DNA from: Bacillota bacterium
Lineage (GTDB): Bacteria; Bacillota; Negativicutes; Sporomusales; UBA7701
NCBI GenBank assembly: GCA_023415775.1
Contig: JAEZJM010000034.1
Coordinates: 1 to 50,648 of the forward strand
Length of the DNA: 50,648 bases
Reading direction: 5' to 3'
The notes under the pieces were generated by a model. It was not told the origin of the DNA. It searched no databases and worked only from the letters and a program-made list of their open reading frames with translations. The translations under genes were made by a program, and so were the position numbers. Shown here in pieces: positions 16,383 through 24,033 of the stretch (position 1 is its first letter; every line of letters begins with the position of its first letter).

Positions 16383-17546
16383 CTAATCCTTGCGCTTTTT
16401 GCCGAAGAAATTGGTGAATTCGAGGCGGCGGAAGCGGGCCAGTTTACGTTTGGCTTCCCGCCAACTGCCGGTACTGATGAAGAGAAACCCGGCGATTCCG
16501 GCGACAAGGACGGCGATGATGTTTATGATGTCGCGGCCGAAGCCGCCTTCTTCCGCGCCCGGACCTTCCCCGCCGGGCGGGGCGGCCGCTACGGGGTTTT
16601 CCTGCGCCGGCGCGAGAAGAAGGGGGACGACATCGGCGAACAAGGCGGCCGTGCGTTCGGCCGCCCCCCGGGAGTTATACTGGGTGCCCATTTCCACCAG
16701 CATCGTCCGCGGGCTGAGGTCCTGGTTGTAGTTGCCGTGGGCGATGAAGATGCCGCGTACCAGGCCCTTGTGCTTGGAGTCGACCGCGGCTTTGATCTTT
16801 TTGGCGTAGTTCATGGTCGTCTGGCGGTTCTGGTTCTGGCGGCCCACGACCAGCAGCATTTTGGTCGCCGGCTGGCCGTCGACGGTGATCTGGTAGGCGC
16901 TCGCCGGCGCGCTGTCGCGGTGGATGTCGAACGAGGCGGCCGGCCCCTGCTCGAGCAGGCGTTTGAAGGTGCGGCGCGAGCGCTGGTAGGCGTTGGCGTC
17001 GTGGGGGTCGTGGCGCGTCTGGTCGTTTTCGACCGCGTAGCCGAGTTCGACGAGGCGCTGGGCGAACGCGCCGCCCACTTTGTAGATGCCGCCGTTGCCC
17101 TTGATGGTCGCCGTGCCGTCGGTGGGAATATAGGATTCGTCGTTGTGGGTGTAGTAGACGGCAATAAGCTGCTGCGGCGGCGCCGGGGAGGGCGCCTGCA
17201 TAATGTCTGGGGCGGGGGCGGCGGGATCGACCGGCGCGGGGGCGGCCGGCGGCGCTGCCGGCGCCTGGGCGGGGACGCTTTCTTCAGCCGCCAGGGTTTC
17301 GTCGCGGAGGAAGCGAGCTCTGGCCAGCGTCCCTTCGACGGCGTTTATCTCGTACAGGCGGTTGTCTTCGCCGATATACATATCGCCGGTGCGGACCACC
17401 AGCCCTGTTTCCAGGATGACGGCGCCGCGCTCGTCGACCACTGTCATATAGCCGTCGAGCAGCTCGTGGCCGTCGTCGGCGGCCGCCGTCGCCAGCGGCG
17501 GGGCGAGGCAGAGACAGAATGCCAGGATTAATGCAACGCGGCCCAT
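16383..17546 (-). CDS. spoIIP: Stage II sporulation protein P
   Basis: A 387-residue protein. The start chosen is the ATG at 17546, with GAGGTG 5 nt upstream. It has a signal peptide or anchor (1-25), then an N-terminal domain shared with the small gene downstream, and a Pro/Ala linker (about 95-130). The SpoIIP catalytic domain follows, with YYTHNDESY near 141-150, FDIHRDS near 205, and IAHGNYNQDLSPR and VEMGTQYN further on. There is a C-terminal transmembrane helix. Known role: peptidoglycan amidase/endopeptidase working with SpoIID and SpoIIM in engulfment. No spoIID or gpr neighbour is visible. Confidence 0.92.
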   Translation of the reverse strand: MGRVALILAFCLCLAPPLATAAADDGHELLDGYMTVVDERGAVILETGLVVRTGDMYIGEDNRLYEINAVEGTLARARFLRDETLAAEESVPAQAPAAPPAAPAPVDPAAPAPDIMQAPSPAPPQQLIAVYYTHNDESYIPTDGTATIKGNGGIYKVGGAFAQRLVELGYAVENDQTRHDPHDANAYQRSRRTFKRLLEQGPAASFDIHRDSAPASAYQITVDGQPATKMLLVVGRQNQNRQTTMNYAKKIKAAVDSKHKGLVRGIFIAHGNYNQDLSPRTMLVEMGTQYNSRGAAERTAALFADVVPLLLAPAQENPVAAAPPGGEGPGAEEGGFGRDIINIIAVLVAGIAGFLFISTGSWREAKRKLARFRRLEFTNFFGKKRKD

Positions 17547-17639
17547 GACGGCACCTCGCAAATAAGGAGTTTGGGTCTAGGATAACCTGGCGCTTGCCTA
17601 TTTATGTGATGAGGCCCTAGCGACGGCCGGCAACGGAAA

Positions 17640-17671
17640 GGCCGCTGAGGGTTGCGCCCTCAGCGGCCTTA
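17640..17671 (-). terminator. Hairpin terminator after the 17684 gene
   Basis: GGCCGCTGAGGG / CCCTCAGCGGCC with a 5-nt loop. On the minus strand it is followed by only three T residues, so efficiency is uncertain. Confidence 0.65.
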
Positions 17672-17683
17672 TGGCTGAAAGTT

Positions 17684-18079
17684 TCAGGAGAGATGGAATA
17701 TCCCCAGGGTTGCTATGTTCCGGTGTTCGCGGCGGAGGACGTCGTGGAGGCTGAGGCCGGCGATGTTGCACAGGGCTGCAGTGTAGAAGAGGCTGCGCCC
17801 CAGCTCTTTGGTGAGGACTTCTTTGCAATGCTCGCACGGTTCGCCGGAGACATGGGAGGAGACAAAGTTCTTCAGGTCGCTGTACTGAACTTCGGCCGGG
17901 GCGGACTGGCGGCCGGCCTTGATTTCCACGCAGCCGCACTCGGTCACGGCTTTGGCCAACGCGCGGTTGACCCTGGCTGTAGCCTCCTGATACTTGGTGA
18001 GAACATCGAGGACGCTGCGATGGCGGATCAGATACTCATCCACCGCCGCCTGGAAGTCGACGCAGCACTTGTCATCCAC
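17684..18079 (-). CDS. Conserved helical protein, probably DUF1573 or MazG-like
   Basis: A 131-residue soluble protein, mostly helical. It has DEYLIRHRSVLDVLTKYQEA near the N-terminus, an ECGCVEI segment, a CEHC pair near 84-87, and LFYTAALCNIAGLSLHDVL before the end. I recall similar proteins in Clostridia and Negativicutes annotated as DUF1573 or MazG-like, but I cannot verify this and no MazG metal motif (E-x-x-E / E-x-x-D) is clear. The start is GTG. It is divergent from carD. Confidence 0.6.
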   Translation of the reverse strand: MDDKCCVDFQAAVDEYLIRHRSVLDVLTKYQEATARVNRALAKAVTECGCVEIKAGRQSAPAEVQYSDLKNFVSSHVSGEPCEHCKEVLTKELGRSLFYTAALCNIAGLSLHDVLRREHRNIATLGIFHLS

Positions 18080-18225
18080 TCGGCCAACACCTCACTTTAG
18101 GCTTATTATATAAATACCGTTCAGGCGTTGTCAATGGCTGCCCCTTTATCCGGCGCAGAAAGATGGCTCTGTTTTCGCGCCTCTGCCGCAGCCCGGCGGC
18201 GGTTAAAATTCTTAAAAATCATTCA

Positions 18226-18293
18226 TTGACAAGAAACGGAAGCCTGTGATAAAATATTTAATTTTGACAGACGCGTGGCCTTTGTGCTATACT
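18226..18293 (+). promoter_or_regulatory. Two tandem sigma-A promoters before carD
   Basis: P1: TTGACA (18226-18231), 18 nt, TAAAAT (18250-18255). P2: TTGACA (18264-18269), 18 nt, TATACT (18288-18293). Both -35 hexamers are perfect and 38 nt apart. The second ends about 28 nt before the start codon. Confidence 0.8.
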
Positions 18294-18320
18294 ATACGCA
18301 TACGCTAGGGAGGTGCCGCG

Positions 18321-18815
18321 ATGTTGATGATTGGCGACAAAGTAGTCTACCCCATGCATGGAGCCGGGGTGATCGAAGCAGTCGAAGAGCACGAAGTGCT
18401 CGGCCAGCGGCAGTTCTACTATATCCTGACAATGCCTTACGGCGGCATGCGGGTGATGATCCCGCTGAAGAACGCCGACAGCGTCGGTCTGCGCGGTGTG
18501 ATCGGCGAGCCGGAGATCCCGAGGGTTCTCGATGTCCTCCGCACCGCCCCGGCCCAGACCAACGCTAACTGGAACCGGCGGTTCAACGCCAACCTGTCGA
18601 AGATCAAAAGCGGCAACATTTTCGAGGTGGCGGAGGTAGTCCGCAATCTCATGCTGCAGGACAGGATCAAGAAATTGTCCACCGGCGAACGGCGGCTTTT
18701 GGATACAGCCAAGCAGATACTCGTCAGCGAACTCGTGTTAGCCTGCAATAAGGACCTCTGCAGCGTGGAAGCCTGGATCGACGGCCTATTTAACGAAAAT
18801 ACGCCAGGCAACTGA
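18321..18815 (+). CDS. carD: CarD/CdnL-family RNA polymerase-binding regulator
   Basis: A 164-residue protein. The N-terminal Tudor-like RNA-polymerase interaction domain (residues 1-65) carries GDKVVYPMHGAGVIEAVEE and YYILTMP. The helical C-terminal DNA-binding domain (80-155) includes LSKIKSGNIFEVAEVVRNL. Known role: binds the beta subunit and stabilises open complexes at housekeeping (often rRNA) promoters. AGGGAGG precedes the ATG. Its location between disA and yacL is common in Clostridia-type genomes. It is driven by two tandem promoters. Confidence 0.94.
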   Translation: MLMIGDKVVYPMHGAGVIEAVEEHEVLGQRQFYYILTMPYGGMRVMIPLKNADSVGLRGVIGEPEIPRVLDVLRTAPAQTNANWNRRFNANLSKIKSGNIFEVAEVVRNLMLQDRIKKLSTGERRLLDTAKQILVSELVLACNKDLCSVEAWIDGLFNENTPGN

Positions 18816-18827
18816 CGTATTTTTTTG
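18797..18827 (+). terminator. Weak terminator overlapping the carD stop
   Basis: AAATACG / CGTATTT with a 12-nt loop, followed by a T run. The stem includes the end of the carD coding sequence. Confidence 0.4.
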
Positions 18828-18933
18828 TGAACACTGGATAAACTAGCGATGATTTCCAATTTATGTATTTTTAAGCTTGTCGTGAGGCGCAATGTCCTAT
18901 ATAATTTAATAGTGACCGATAGGAGGTGAAATA

Positions 18934-20043
18934 TTGCTTGATAAGGCACTAAGATTCGTAATCACGGTCCTCGCAGCTGTCGCCGGACTAGTTTTGGCCG
19001 ACCGCATTAACAACGCGGTTCTGAACGTGTTCTTCAGCCCCGAATTCCTGCGTTACGGCTTCTTCGGCATCACGATGGCGACCATCCTGTCCTTCGCCTT
19101 GGGGGGTGTAGCGGGCGGTTTCATCGGGTATCTGCTCTCACCCTTGATCATCAAACGCTTGTGGCAGTTTACCTACTGGGTGGAAGCCAGGCTCAACAAA
19201 ATGCCCGTATATGATGTGATTGCCGGTTCTCTGGGTTTAGCCGTCGGACTTATAATTTCTAATTTGTTAGGTTCCGCGTTTTTGCCGATTCCCATCGTGG
19301 GCAAGTACGTTCCCGGTATCATCAGCATTGTCCTCGGTTATATCGGCATAAACGTCGCCATCCGCAAACGGGAGGAACTTTTTGGCCTGCTTTCCATGGT
19401 CCCCTGGCTGGCCAAGGACAAGACGAAGGATAAGGCGTCGAATATCGCCCAGTATAAGATTCTTGACACCAGCGTCATCATCGACGGGCGGATCGCCGAC
19501 ATCTGCAAGAGCGGCTTCATCGAAGGCACGCTGCTCATCCCCCAGTTCGTCCTCGAGGAGCTCCAACATATCGCCGACTCTTCCGACCTGCTGAAGCGCA
19601 ACCGCGGCCGCCGCGGGCTGGACATCCTAAACCGCATCCAGAAGGAGCTCGGCATGTACGTCCAGATCGACAGCCGCGATTTCGACGATATCGCCGAGGT
19701 TGATTCCAAGCTGGTGAAACTCGGCCAGGTGCTCAAGGCCAAGATCGTGACCAACGACTACAATCTGAACAAGGTCGCCGAACTGCAGGGCGTGCCGGTA
19801 CTCAACATCAACGAGCTGGCCAACGCGGTCAAACCGGTGGTGCTGCCCGGCGAGGAGATGGTCGTGCATGTCGTCAAGGACGGCAAGGAGTTCGGCCAGG
19901 GCGTGGCTTATCTCGACGACGGCACGATGATCGTCGTAGACGGCGGCAAGCGCCATATCGGCGAGACCATCGGCGTGCTGGTGACGTCTGTGCTGCAGAC
20001 GGCCGCCGGCCGCATGATATTCGCCAAACCGAAAGCGCTGTAA
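18934..20043 (+). CDS. yacL: PIN/TRAM-domain membrane protein YacL
   Basis: A 369-residue protein starting at TTG behind AGGAGGTG. Four transmembrane helices occupy residues 5-140. A PIN nuclease-like domain (about 170-290) has the acidic residues LDTSVIIDGRIAD, EELQ, and VTNDYNLNK. A C-terminal TRAM domain (about 300-365) includes GQGVAYLDDGTMIVV. Known in Bacillus as YacL, part of the disA-yacL-ispD neighbourhood; an RNase role is presumed from the PIN domain. All four PIN acidic positions appear intact. Confidence 0.94.
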   Translation: MLDKALRFVITVLAAVAGLVLADRINNAVLNVFFSPEFLRYGFFGITMATILSFALGGVAGGFIGYLLSPLIIKRLWQFTYWVEARLNKMPVYDVIAGSLGLAVGLIISNLLGSAFLPIPIVGKYVPGIISIVLGYIGINVAIRKREELFGLLSMVPWLAKDKTKDKASNIAQYKILDTSVIIDGRIADICKSGFIEGTLLIPQFVLEELQHIADSSDLLKRNRGRRGLDILNRIQKELGMYVQIDSRDFDDIAEVDSKLVKLGQVLKAKIVTNDYNLNKVAELQGVPVLNINELANAVKPVVLPGEEMVVHVVKDGKEFGQGVAYLDDGTMIVVDGGKRHIGETIGVLVTSVLQTAAGRMIFAKPKAL

Positions 20044-20064
20044 ACTAAAGGCCCGACACTTCGC

Positions 20065-20098
20065 AGGCCGCAAACCACAACCGGTTTGCGGCCTTATC
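20065..20098 (+). terminator. Terminator after yacL
   Basis: AGGCCGCAAACC / GGTTTGCGGCCT hairpin with a 6-nt loop and a loosely T-rich tail. Confidence 0.7.
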
Positions 20099-20201
20099 TT
20101 TATTCCCGGCGGCGGATGCTTTATAATGAAAGAGCGATTAACGAAGATAGCGGGCGCATCTACCGTGCGCTCCCGGAGATACCGGAAGGGGGACGGGACC
20201 T

Positions 20202-21368
20202 GTGGTGACGGCGGTTGTCGCCGCCGCCGGCAGCGGCCGGCGGATGGGAAGGGAAGTTAATAAGGTGTTTCTGCCGCTGGCCGGCCGGCCGATTCTGGCC
20301 CGCAGCGTCGAAGCTTTAATGGCCTGCCCGGAGGTGGACAGCCTGGTGGTCGTCGTCGCCCCCGGAGAAGAGGAGCGGGCGGCGGCAATCCTCGCGCCGC
20401 TCGCGCTTGCCAAACCTTGGCGGGTGGTGGCCGGCGGCGCCGAAAGACAGCATTCGGTCGCTAACGCGCTGGCCGCCGTGCCTGCCGAAACCGACATCGT
20501 CCTCATCCACGACGGCGCCCGGCCGCTCATCAAGGCCGCCACCGTCGCCGCCGCCGTCGCCGCGGCCCGCGAGTGCGGGGCGGCCGGCGTCGCGGTACCG
20601 GTCAAGGATACGATCAAGACGGTCGACGAGGGCGGCTGCATCGCCGCCACCCCCGACCGGCGCACCTTGTGGGCCATCCAGACCCCGCAGGTCTTCGCCG
20701 CCCCGCTGCTGCGCGAGGCGTACGCGGCGGCTGCCGCCGCCGGCGTACTGGCTACCGACGACGCCGCGCTGGTGGAGCGGTTGGGCCACAAGGTCAGGAT
20801 AGTGCCCGGCAGCTACCGCAACCTCAAGATAACGACCCCGGAAGATATGATCATGGCTCAGGCGCTGCTAGAAAGCGAGGCGGAGAAAATGCGGCGAATA
20901 GGCATCGGTTACGACGTGCATCGCCTGGTGACGGGCCGGCCGCTCATCATCGGCGGCGTGGACATCCCCTGGGAGAAGGGCCTCGAAGGCCACTCCGACG
21001 CCGACGTCCTCCTCCACGCCATCAAGGACGCTCTGCTCGGGGCGGCGGCTTTAGGCGACATCGGCCGCCACTTCCCCGACACCGACCCGGCCTACAGGGG
21101 CGCCTCCAGCCTCAAGTTGCTGGCCGTCGTGGGCGAAAAACTGGCTGCCGCGGGCTGGCGGGCCGCCAATATCGACGCCGTCGTCATCGCTGAAAAGCCC
21201 AAGCTCGCCCCGCACATCGCGGCCATGAACGCCAACATCGCCGCCGCGCTCGGCATCGACGGCGGCCAGGTCAACGTCAAGGCCACGACCACCGAGGGGC
21301 TGGGCTTCACCGGCCGCCGCGAGGGTATCGCCGCCCAGGCGGTCGCGGCGATCGAGCCGGTCGGGTAA
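20202..21368 (+). CDS. ispDF: Bifunctional IspD-IspF of the MEP isoprenoid pathway
   Basis: A single 388-residue reading frame. Residues 1-228 are IspD (2-C-methyl-D-erythritol 4-phosphate cytidylyltransferase): AAAGSGRRMG, the substrate loop ERQHSVANAL, IHDGARP, and TPEDMIMAQ. From about residue 230 it is IspF (2-C-methyl-D-erythritol 2,4-cyclodiphosphate synthase): IGYDVHRL, EGHSDADVLLHAI (zinc ligands), GRHFPDTD, and KATTTEGLGFTGR. The fused enzymes catalyse steps 3 and 5 of the pathway; IspE is absent here. The start is GTG, and an immediately following GTG is also possible. An ATG at the IspF boundary (20889) has no clear ribosome site, so fusion rather than two genes is favoured. Confidence 0.96.
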   Translation: MVTAVVAAAGSGRRMGREVNKVFLPLAGRPILARSVEALMACPEVDSLVVVVAPGEEERAAAILAPLALAKPWRVVAGGAERQHSVANALAAVPAETDIVLIHDGARPLIKAATVAAAVAAARECGAAGVAVPVKDTIKTVDEGGCIAATPDRRTLWAIQTPQVFAAPLLREAYAAAAAAGVLATDDAALVERLGHKVRIVPGSYRNLKITTPEDMIMAQALLESEAEKMRRIGIGYDVHRLVTGRPLIIGGVDIPWEKGLEGHSDADVLLHAIKDALLGAAALGDIGRHFPDTDPAYRGASSLKLLAVVGEKLAAAGWRAANIDAVVIAEKPKLAPHIAAMNANIAAALGIDGGQVNVKATTTEGLGFTGRREGIAAQAVAAIEPVG

Positions 21369-21452
21369 GGACGGCATAAATACGGAGATTTGGCGCATAC
21401 TATGCACAATCCTCGGCTCACGCGCATATTACGGATAGCGGGGGTGTGAAGT

Positions 21453-21725
21453 ATGGCCAGGATATTAAGCGTTTTGCTGCTGGTATTTGCGCTGCTCGCG
21501 CCGACTACGGCCAGCGCCGCGGAGTTTAAATTCAACATCGCCGTCAGCCGCCAGGACGACGGCGCCACGACCGGCGAACTGTGGTTCAACGACCGGGTGC
21601 TGTGGCGTCTGCGGATCGCCAGTGACGGAGCCCAGCCGGTGACCGGCCCCGCCGGGACGAGGACGACGGTGGTGGTGCCGGATATGGAGGGCGGGCTGTT
21701 TCTCCTCAAAGTTTACAACCAATAA
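21453..21725 (+). CDS. Small secreted protein of unknown function
   Basis: A 90-residue protein. Residues 1-23 form a signal peptide (MARILSVLLL...SAA). The mature part is about 67 residues of predicted beta structure with VSRQDDGATTGELWFND and KVYNQ at the end. No Cys, so no lipidation. GGGGTG precedes the ATG. I recognise no family. It lies alone between ispDF and a hairpin element. Confidence 0.6.
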   Translation: MARILSVLLLVFALLAPTTASAAEFKFNIAVSRQDDGATTGELWFNDRVLWRLRIASDGAQPVTGPAGTRTTVVVPDMEGGLFLLKVYNQ

Positions 21726-21729
21726 GGAG

Positions 21730-21852
21730 GCGGCCGCTGATAAGCGCCCATCTGCGTTGTCAGACCTGCGGGCGCTTGCTTGCGTACGTTCGAGTACGCG
21801 GCGCGGCGCGTCCTCGGAGCCGCCTAGCATCTGGGCACTTCTGAGCGGCCGC
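21730..21852 (-). repeat. Hairpin element copy 2
   Basis: Arms GCGGCCGCTGATAAGCGCCC and GGGCACTTCTGAGCGGCCGC are complementary apart from a few internal mismatches. The inner core has GCGCTTGCTTGCGTACGTTCGAGTACGC as in the family, with a local change (GTCAGACCTGCGG in place of CTCCTC). It begins 5 nt after the stop of the secreted-protein gene. Confidence 0.85.
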
Positions 21853-21871
21853 GGCGTAATACCGAATAGTC

Positions 21872-21903
21872 AAGCGCTTGCATAAAGGCAAGTGCTTTTT
21901 TGT
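21872..21903 (+). terminator. Intrinsic terminator after hairpin copy 2
   Basis: AAGCGCTTGC / GGCAAGTGCTT with one G-T pair, followed by TTTTTTG. Confidence 0.65.
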
Positions 21904-21997
21904 TTCGGAAAACTTTAGTTTGCGAAAAGGAATAATATGCATTAAAATATCAGAAGGTAAAAGGGGTTTTGACACCAGTCCGTCCATCGAAATGTGC

Positions 21998-22172
21998 CAG
22001 GCCGTTCAGAGGCCCCAGATGCAAGGCGCACCGGATAAGCAGACACACAACGCTTTAGCGTTGATGTGATCGCTTATACCCGAAAAGGTGCGATGCGCCG
22101 CGACGCGTACTCGTGCGTACGCTAGCAAGCATCTGAGGAGCAACGCCGCAGATGGGGCCTATCAACGGCCTG
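21998..22172 (+). repeat. Hairpin element copy 3, with an internal hairpin insertion
   Basis: Arms CAGGCCGTTCAGAGGCCCC and GGGGCCTATCAACGGCCTG. The family core (CAAGGCGCACCGG ... GACGCGTACTCGTGCGTACGC ... GAGGAGCAACG) is interrupted by about 60 nt at 22035-22095. This insertion contains a hairpin of its own: ATAAGC / GCTTAT outside, and CAACGC-TTTA-GCGTTG inside. It ends about 10 nt before the gltX ribosome binding site. Confidence 0.85.
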
Positions 22173-22193
22173 CAATGTATAGGAGGTAGGATT

Positions 22194-23654
22194 ATGAATA
22201 AAGAACTCAGGGTGCGGTTCGCCCCCAGCCCAACCGGCCCCTTCCATATCGGCGGGGCCCGCTCGGCCCTGTTCAACTGGCTGCTGGCTCGCAAGGAGGG
22301 CGGCAAGTTCATCCTGCGCATCGAGGACACCGACCTGGAGCGGTCGACCCGCGAATCGGAGGAAAATATCAAGGAAGCGCTGCGCTGGCTCGGCATCGAC
22401 TGGGACGAGGGCGTGGATGTGGGCGGCCCCTACGGCCCTTACCGCCAGACCGAGCGGCTCGACCTATACCGCGAATACACCGACAAGCTGCTGGCTGCCG
22501 GCCACGCCTACCACTGCTACTGCAGCGAGGAAGAGCTCGAGGCCGAGCGGCAGGAGCTGACCGCCAAGGGCGAGACGCCCCGCTACCTCGGCCGCTGCCG
22601 GTCGCTGACCGACGCCGACAAGGCGCGGTTCGCCGCCGAGGGGCGCAAGGCCACCGTGCGTTTCAAGGTGCCGGAGAACAGGCAGATAATCTTCACCGAC
22701 CTTGTCCGCGAAACCGTCAGCTTCGAGTCGAGCGGCATCGGCGACTTCGTCATCGTCAAATCGGACGGCATCCCGGTCTACAACTACGCCGTCGTGCTCG
22801 ACGACGCCCTTATGCACGTCACCCACGTCATCCGCGCCGAGGAGCACCTGTCCAACACCCCGCGCCAGATCCTCATCTACCAGGCCCTCGGACTGCCTTT
22901 GCCCGAGTTTGGCCATATCTCGCTCATCCTCGGCAAGGACCGCAGCAAGATGAGCAAGCGCCACGGCGCCACCGCGGTGGAGCAGTACAAGAGCCTCGGC
23001 TACCTTTCCGGCGCGCTCGTCAACTTCCTCGCCCTGCTCGGCTGGGCGCCGGAGGGCGAGGAGGAGATCTTCAGCCGCGAGGAGCTTATTGAGAAGTTTT
23101 CGCTCGACCGGGTGGCCAAAAATCCGGCCGTCTTCGACGTCGACAAGCTCAACTGGCTCAACGCCCACTATCTCCGGCAGGCCGGCCCGTCCGTCATAAC
23201 CGAGCTCGCCCTGCCGCACCTGGAAGCGGCCGGCTACATCTCCCTGCCGCTGACTGACGAACAGCGGGCGTGGCTGGAGCAGGCGGTGGCCGTCGTGCAG
23301 GAGCATATCAGCTATGCCGCCCAGGCGGCCCAACACCTTGCCGTCTTTTTCAACGATGAAGTCGCTCTCGAAAGCGACGAAGCGCGCGAGATCCTCCGCG
23401 ACGCCGACATCCCGCAGGTCATGGCCGCCTTCCGCGAGCGGCTTACCGCCCTGCCGGCCGTCGACGACGCCGCGGTGAAGGGTGTGCTCAAGGGGATCGT
23501 CAAGGATTTCAAGCTGGGCGGCAACAAGGTCTACATGCCCGTCCGCGTCGCCCTCACCGGCCAGGCCCACGGCCCCGACCTTATCCGCCTGATTGTACTG
23601 TTGGGCAGGGAGAGGGTACTGGCCCGGATGGAGAAGTCGCTCGCTGCGGTCTAG
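22194..23654 (+). CDS. gltX: Glutamate--tRNA ligase
   Basis: A 486-residue class I synthetase. The start is the ATG at 22194 after AGGAGGTAGG. The HIGH-type signature is PTGPFHIGGARSA (residues 13-25), and the KMSKR loop is at about 252-256 (SKMSKRHG). The zinc-binding-like CYCSEEEL lies near residue 103. Full length for a bacterial GltX. In most Firmicutes without GlnRS it is non-discriminating and also loads tRNA-Gln; I cannot tell this from sequence alone. It lies alone between a hairpin element and the cysE T-box. Confidence 0.97.
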   Translation: MNKELRVRFAPSPTGPFHIGGARSALFNWLLARKEGGKFILRIEDTDLERSTRESEENIKEALRWLGIDWDEGVDVGGPYGPYRQTERLDLYREYTDKLLAAGHAYHCYCSEEELEAERQELTAKGETPRYLGRCRSLTDADKARFAAEGRKATVRFKVPENRQIIFTDLVRETVSFESSGIGDFVIVKSDGIPVYNYAVVLDDALMHVTHVIRAEEHLSNTPRQILIYQALGLPLPEFGHISLILGKDRSKMSKRHGATAVEQYKSLGYLSGALVNFLALLGWAPEGEEEIFSREELIEKFSLDRVAKNPAVFDVDKLNWLNAHYLRQAGPSVITELALPHLEAAGYISLPLTDEQRAWLEQAVAVVQEHISYAAQAAQHLAVFFNDEVALESDEAREILRDADIPQVMAAFRERLTALPAVDDAAVKGVLKGIVKDFKLGGNKVYMPVRVALTGQAHGPDLIRLIVLLGRERVLARMEKSLAAV

Positions 23655-23660
23655 GGGCGG

Positions 23661-23690
23661 CAGTCTAAAAAGTCCATCTGCGGCGTTGAC
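23661..23690 (-). repeat. Truncated hairpin element
   Basis: CAGTCTAAAAAGTCCATCTGCGG followed by CGTTG matches the left arm and first conserved segment of the minus-oriented copies (compare 8645-8673). It then stops: no core and no right arm follow. The last bases merge into the -35 hexamer of the cysE leader promoter. Confidence 0.65.
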
Positions 23691-23715
23691 AACAACTCTT
23701 GTCCCCCTCTATAAT
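23686..23715 (+). promoter_or_regulatory. Sigma-A promoter of the cysE T-box operon
   Basis: TTGACA (23686-23691) and TATAAT (23710-23715) separated by 18 nt. The T-box leader begins shortly downstream. Confidence 0.85.
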
Positions 23716-23754
23716 GTGAGTACAGCCAATTGCAATAAAACCCATCATAATACT

Positions 23755-23988
23755 GGGAAATGCGAAGATCGGGAGAAGTAGGCGCACACCACCCGGCAGA
23801 GAGGTACCGTCACAGGCTGCGAGCGGTACCGGGAGCGGCGCGGCCGAAATGCCCCCGTGAGCAGGACGGCGGAAAGACAGTATGCCGTCCCGGCTGCCGC
23901 CGTTAAAGGAGCGAGAGGGGCGCACCCGCGCCCGAAACAGAGTGGAACCACGGAACCACCGTCTCTGAGAGACGGTGGTTTTTTGCCG
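23755..23988 (+). promoter_or_regulatory. T-box riboswitch, cysteine-specific
   Basis: The leader carries, in order: an AGTA S-turn sequence; an AGAGA motif paired through GGTACCG with GCTGCGAG, the usual apical stem I elements; GAAATGC with specifier codon TGC (23850-23852), that is Cys; and the T-box proper, AGAGTGGAACCACGG (from about 23939). It ends in a terminator stem AACCACCGTCTC / GAGACGGTGGTT plus TTTTTT (23954-23984) that shares bases with the antiterminator. Uncharged tRNA-Cys should permit read-through into cysE-cysS. The specifier fits the downstream genes. Confidence 0.93.
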
Positions 23989-24033
23989 TCAAACAGAAAG
24001 CAGATGATTTCTGACGCAAGAGAGGGGAACAAT

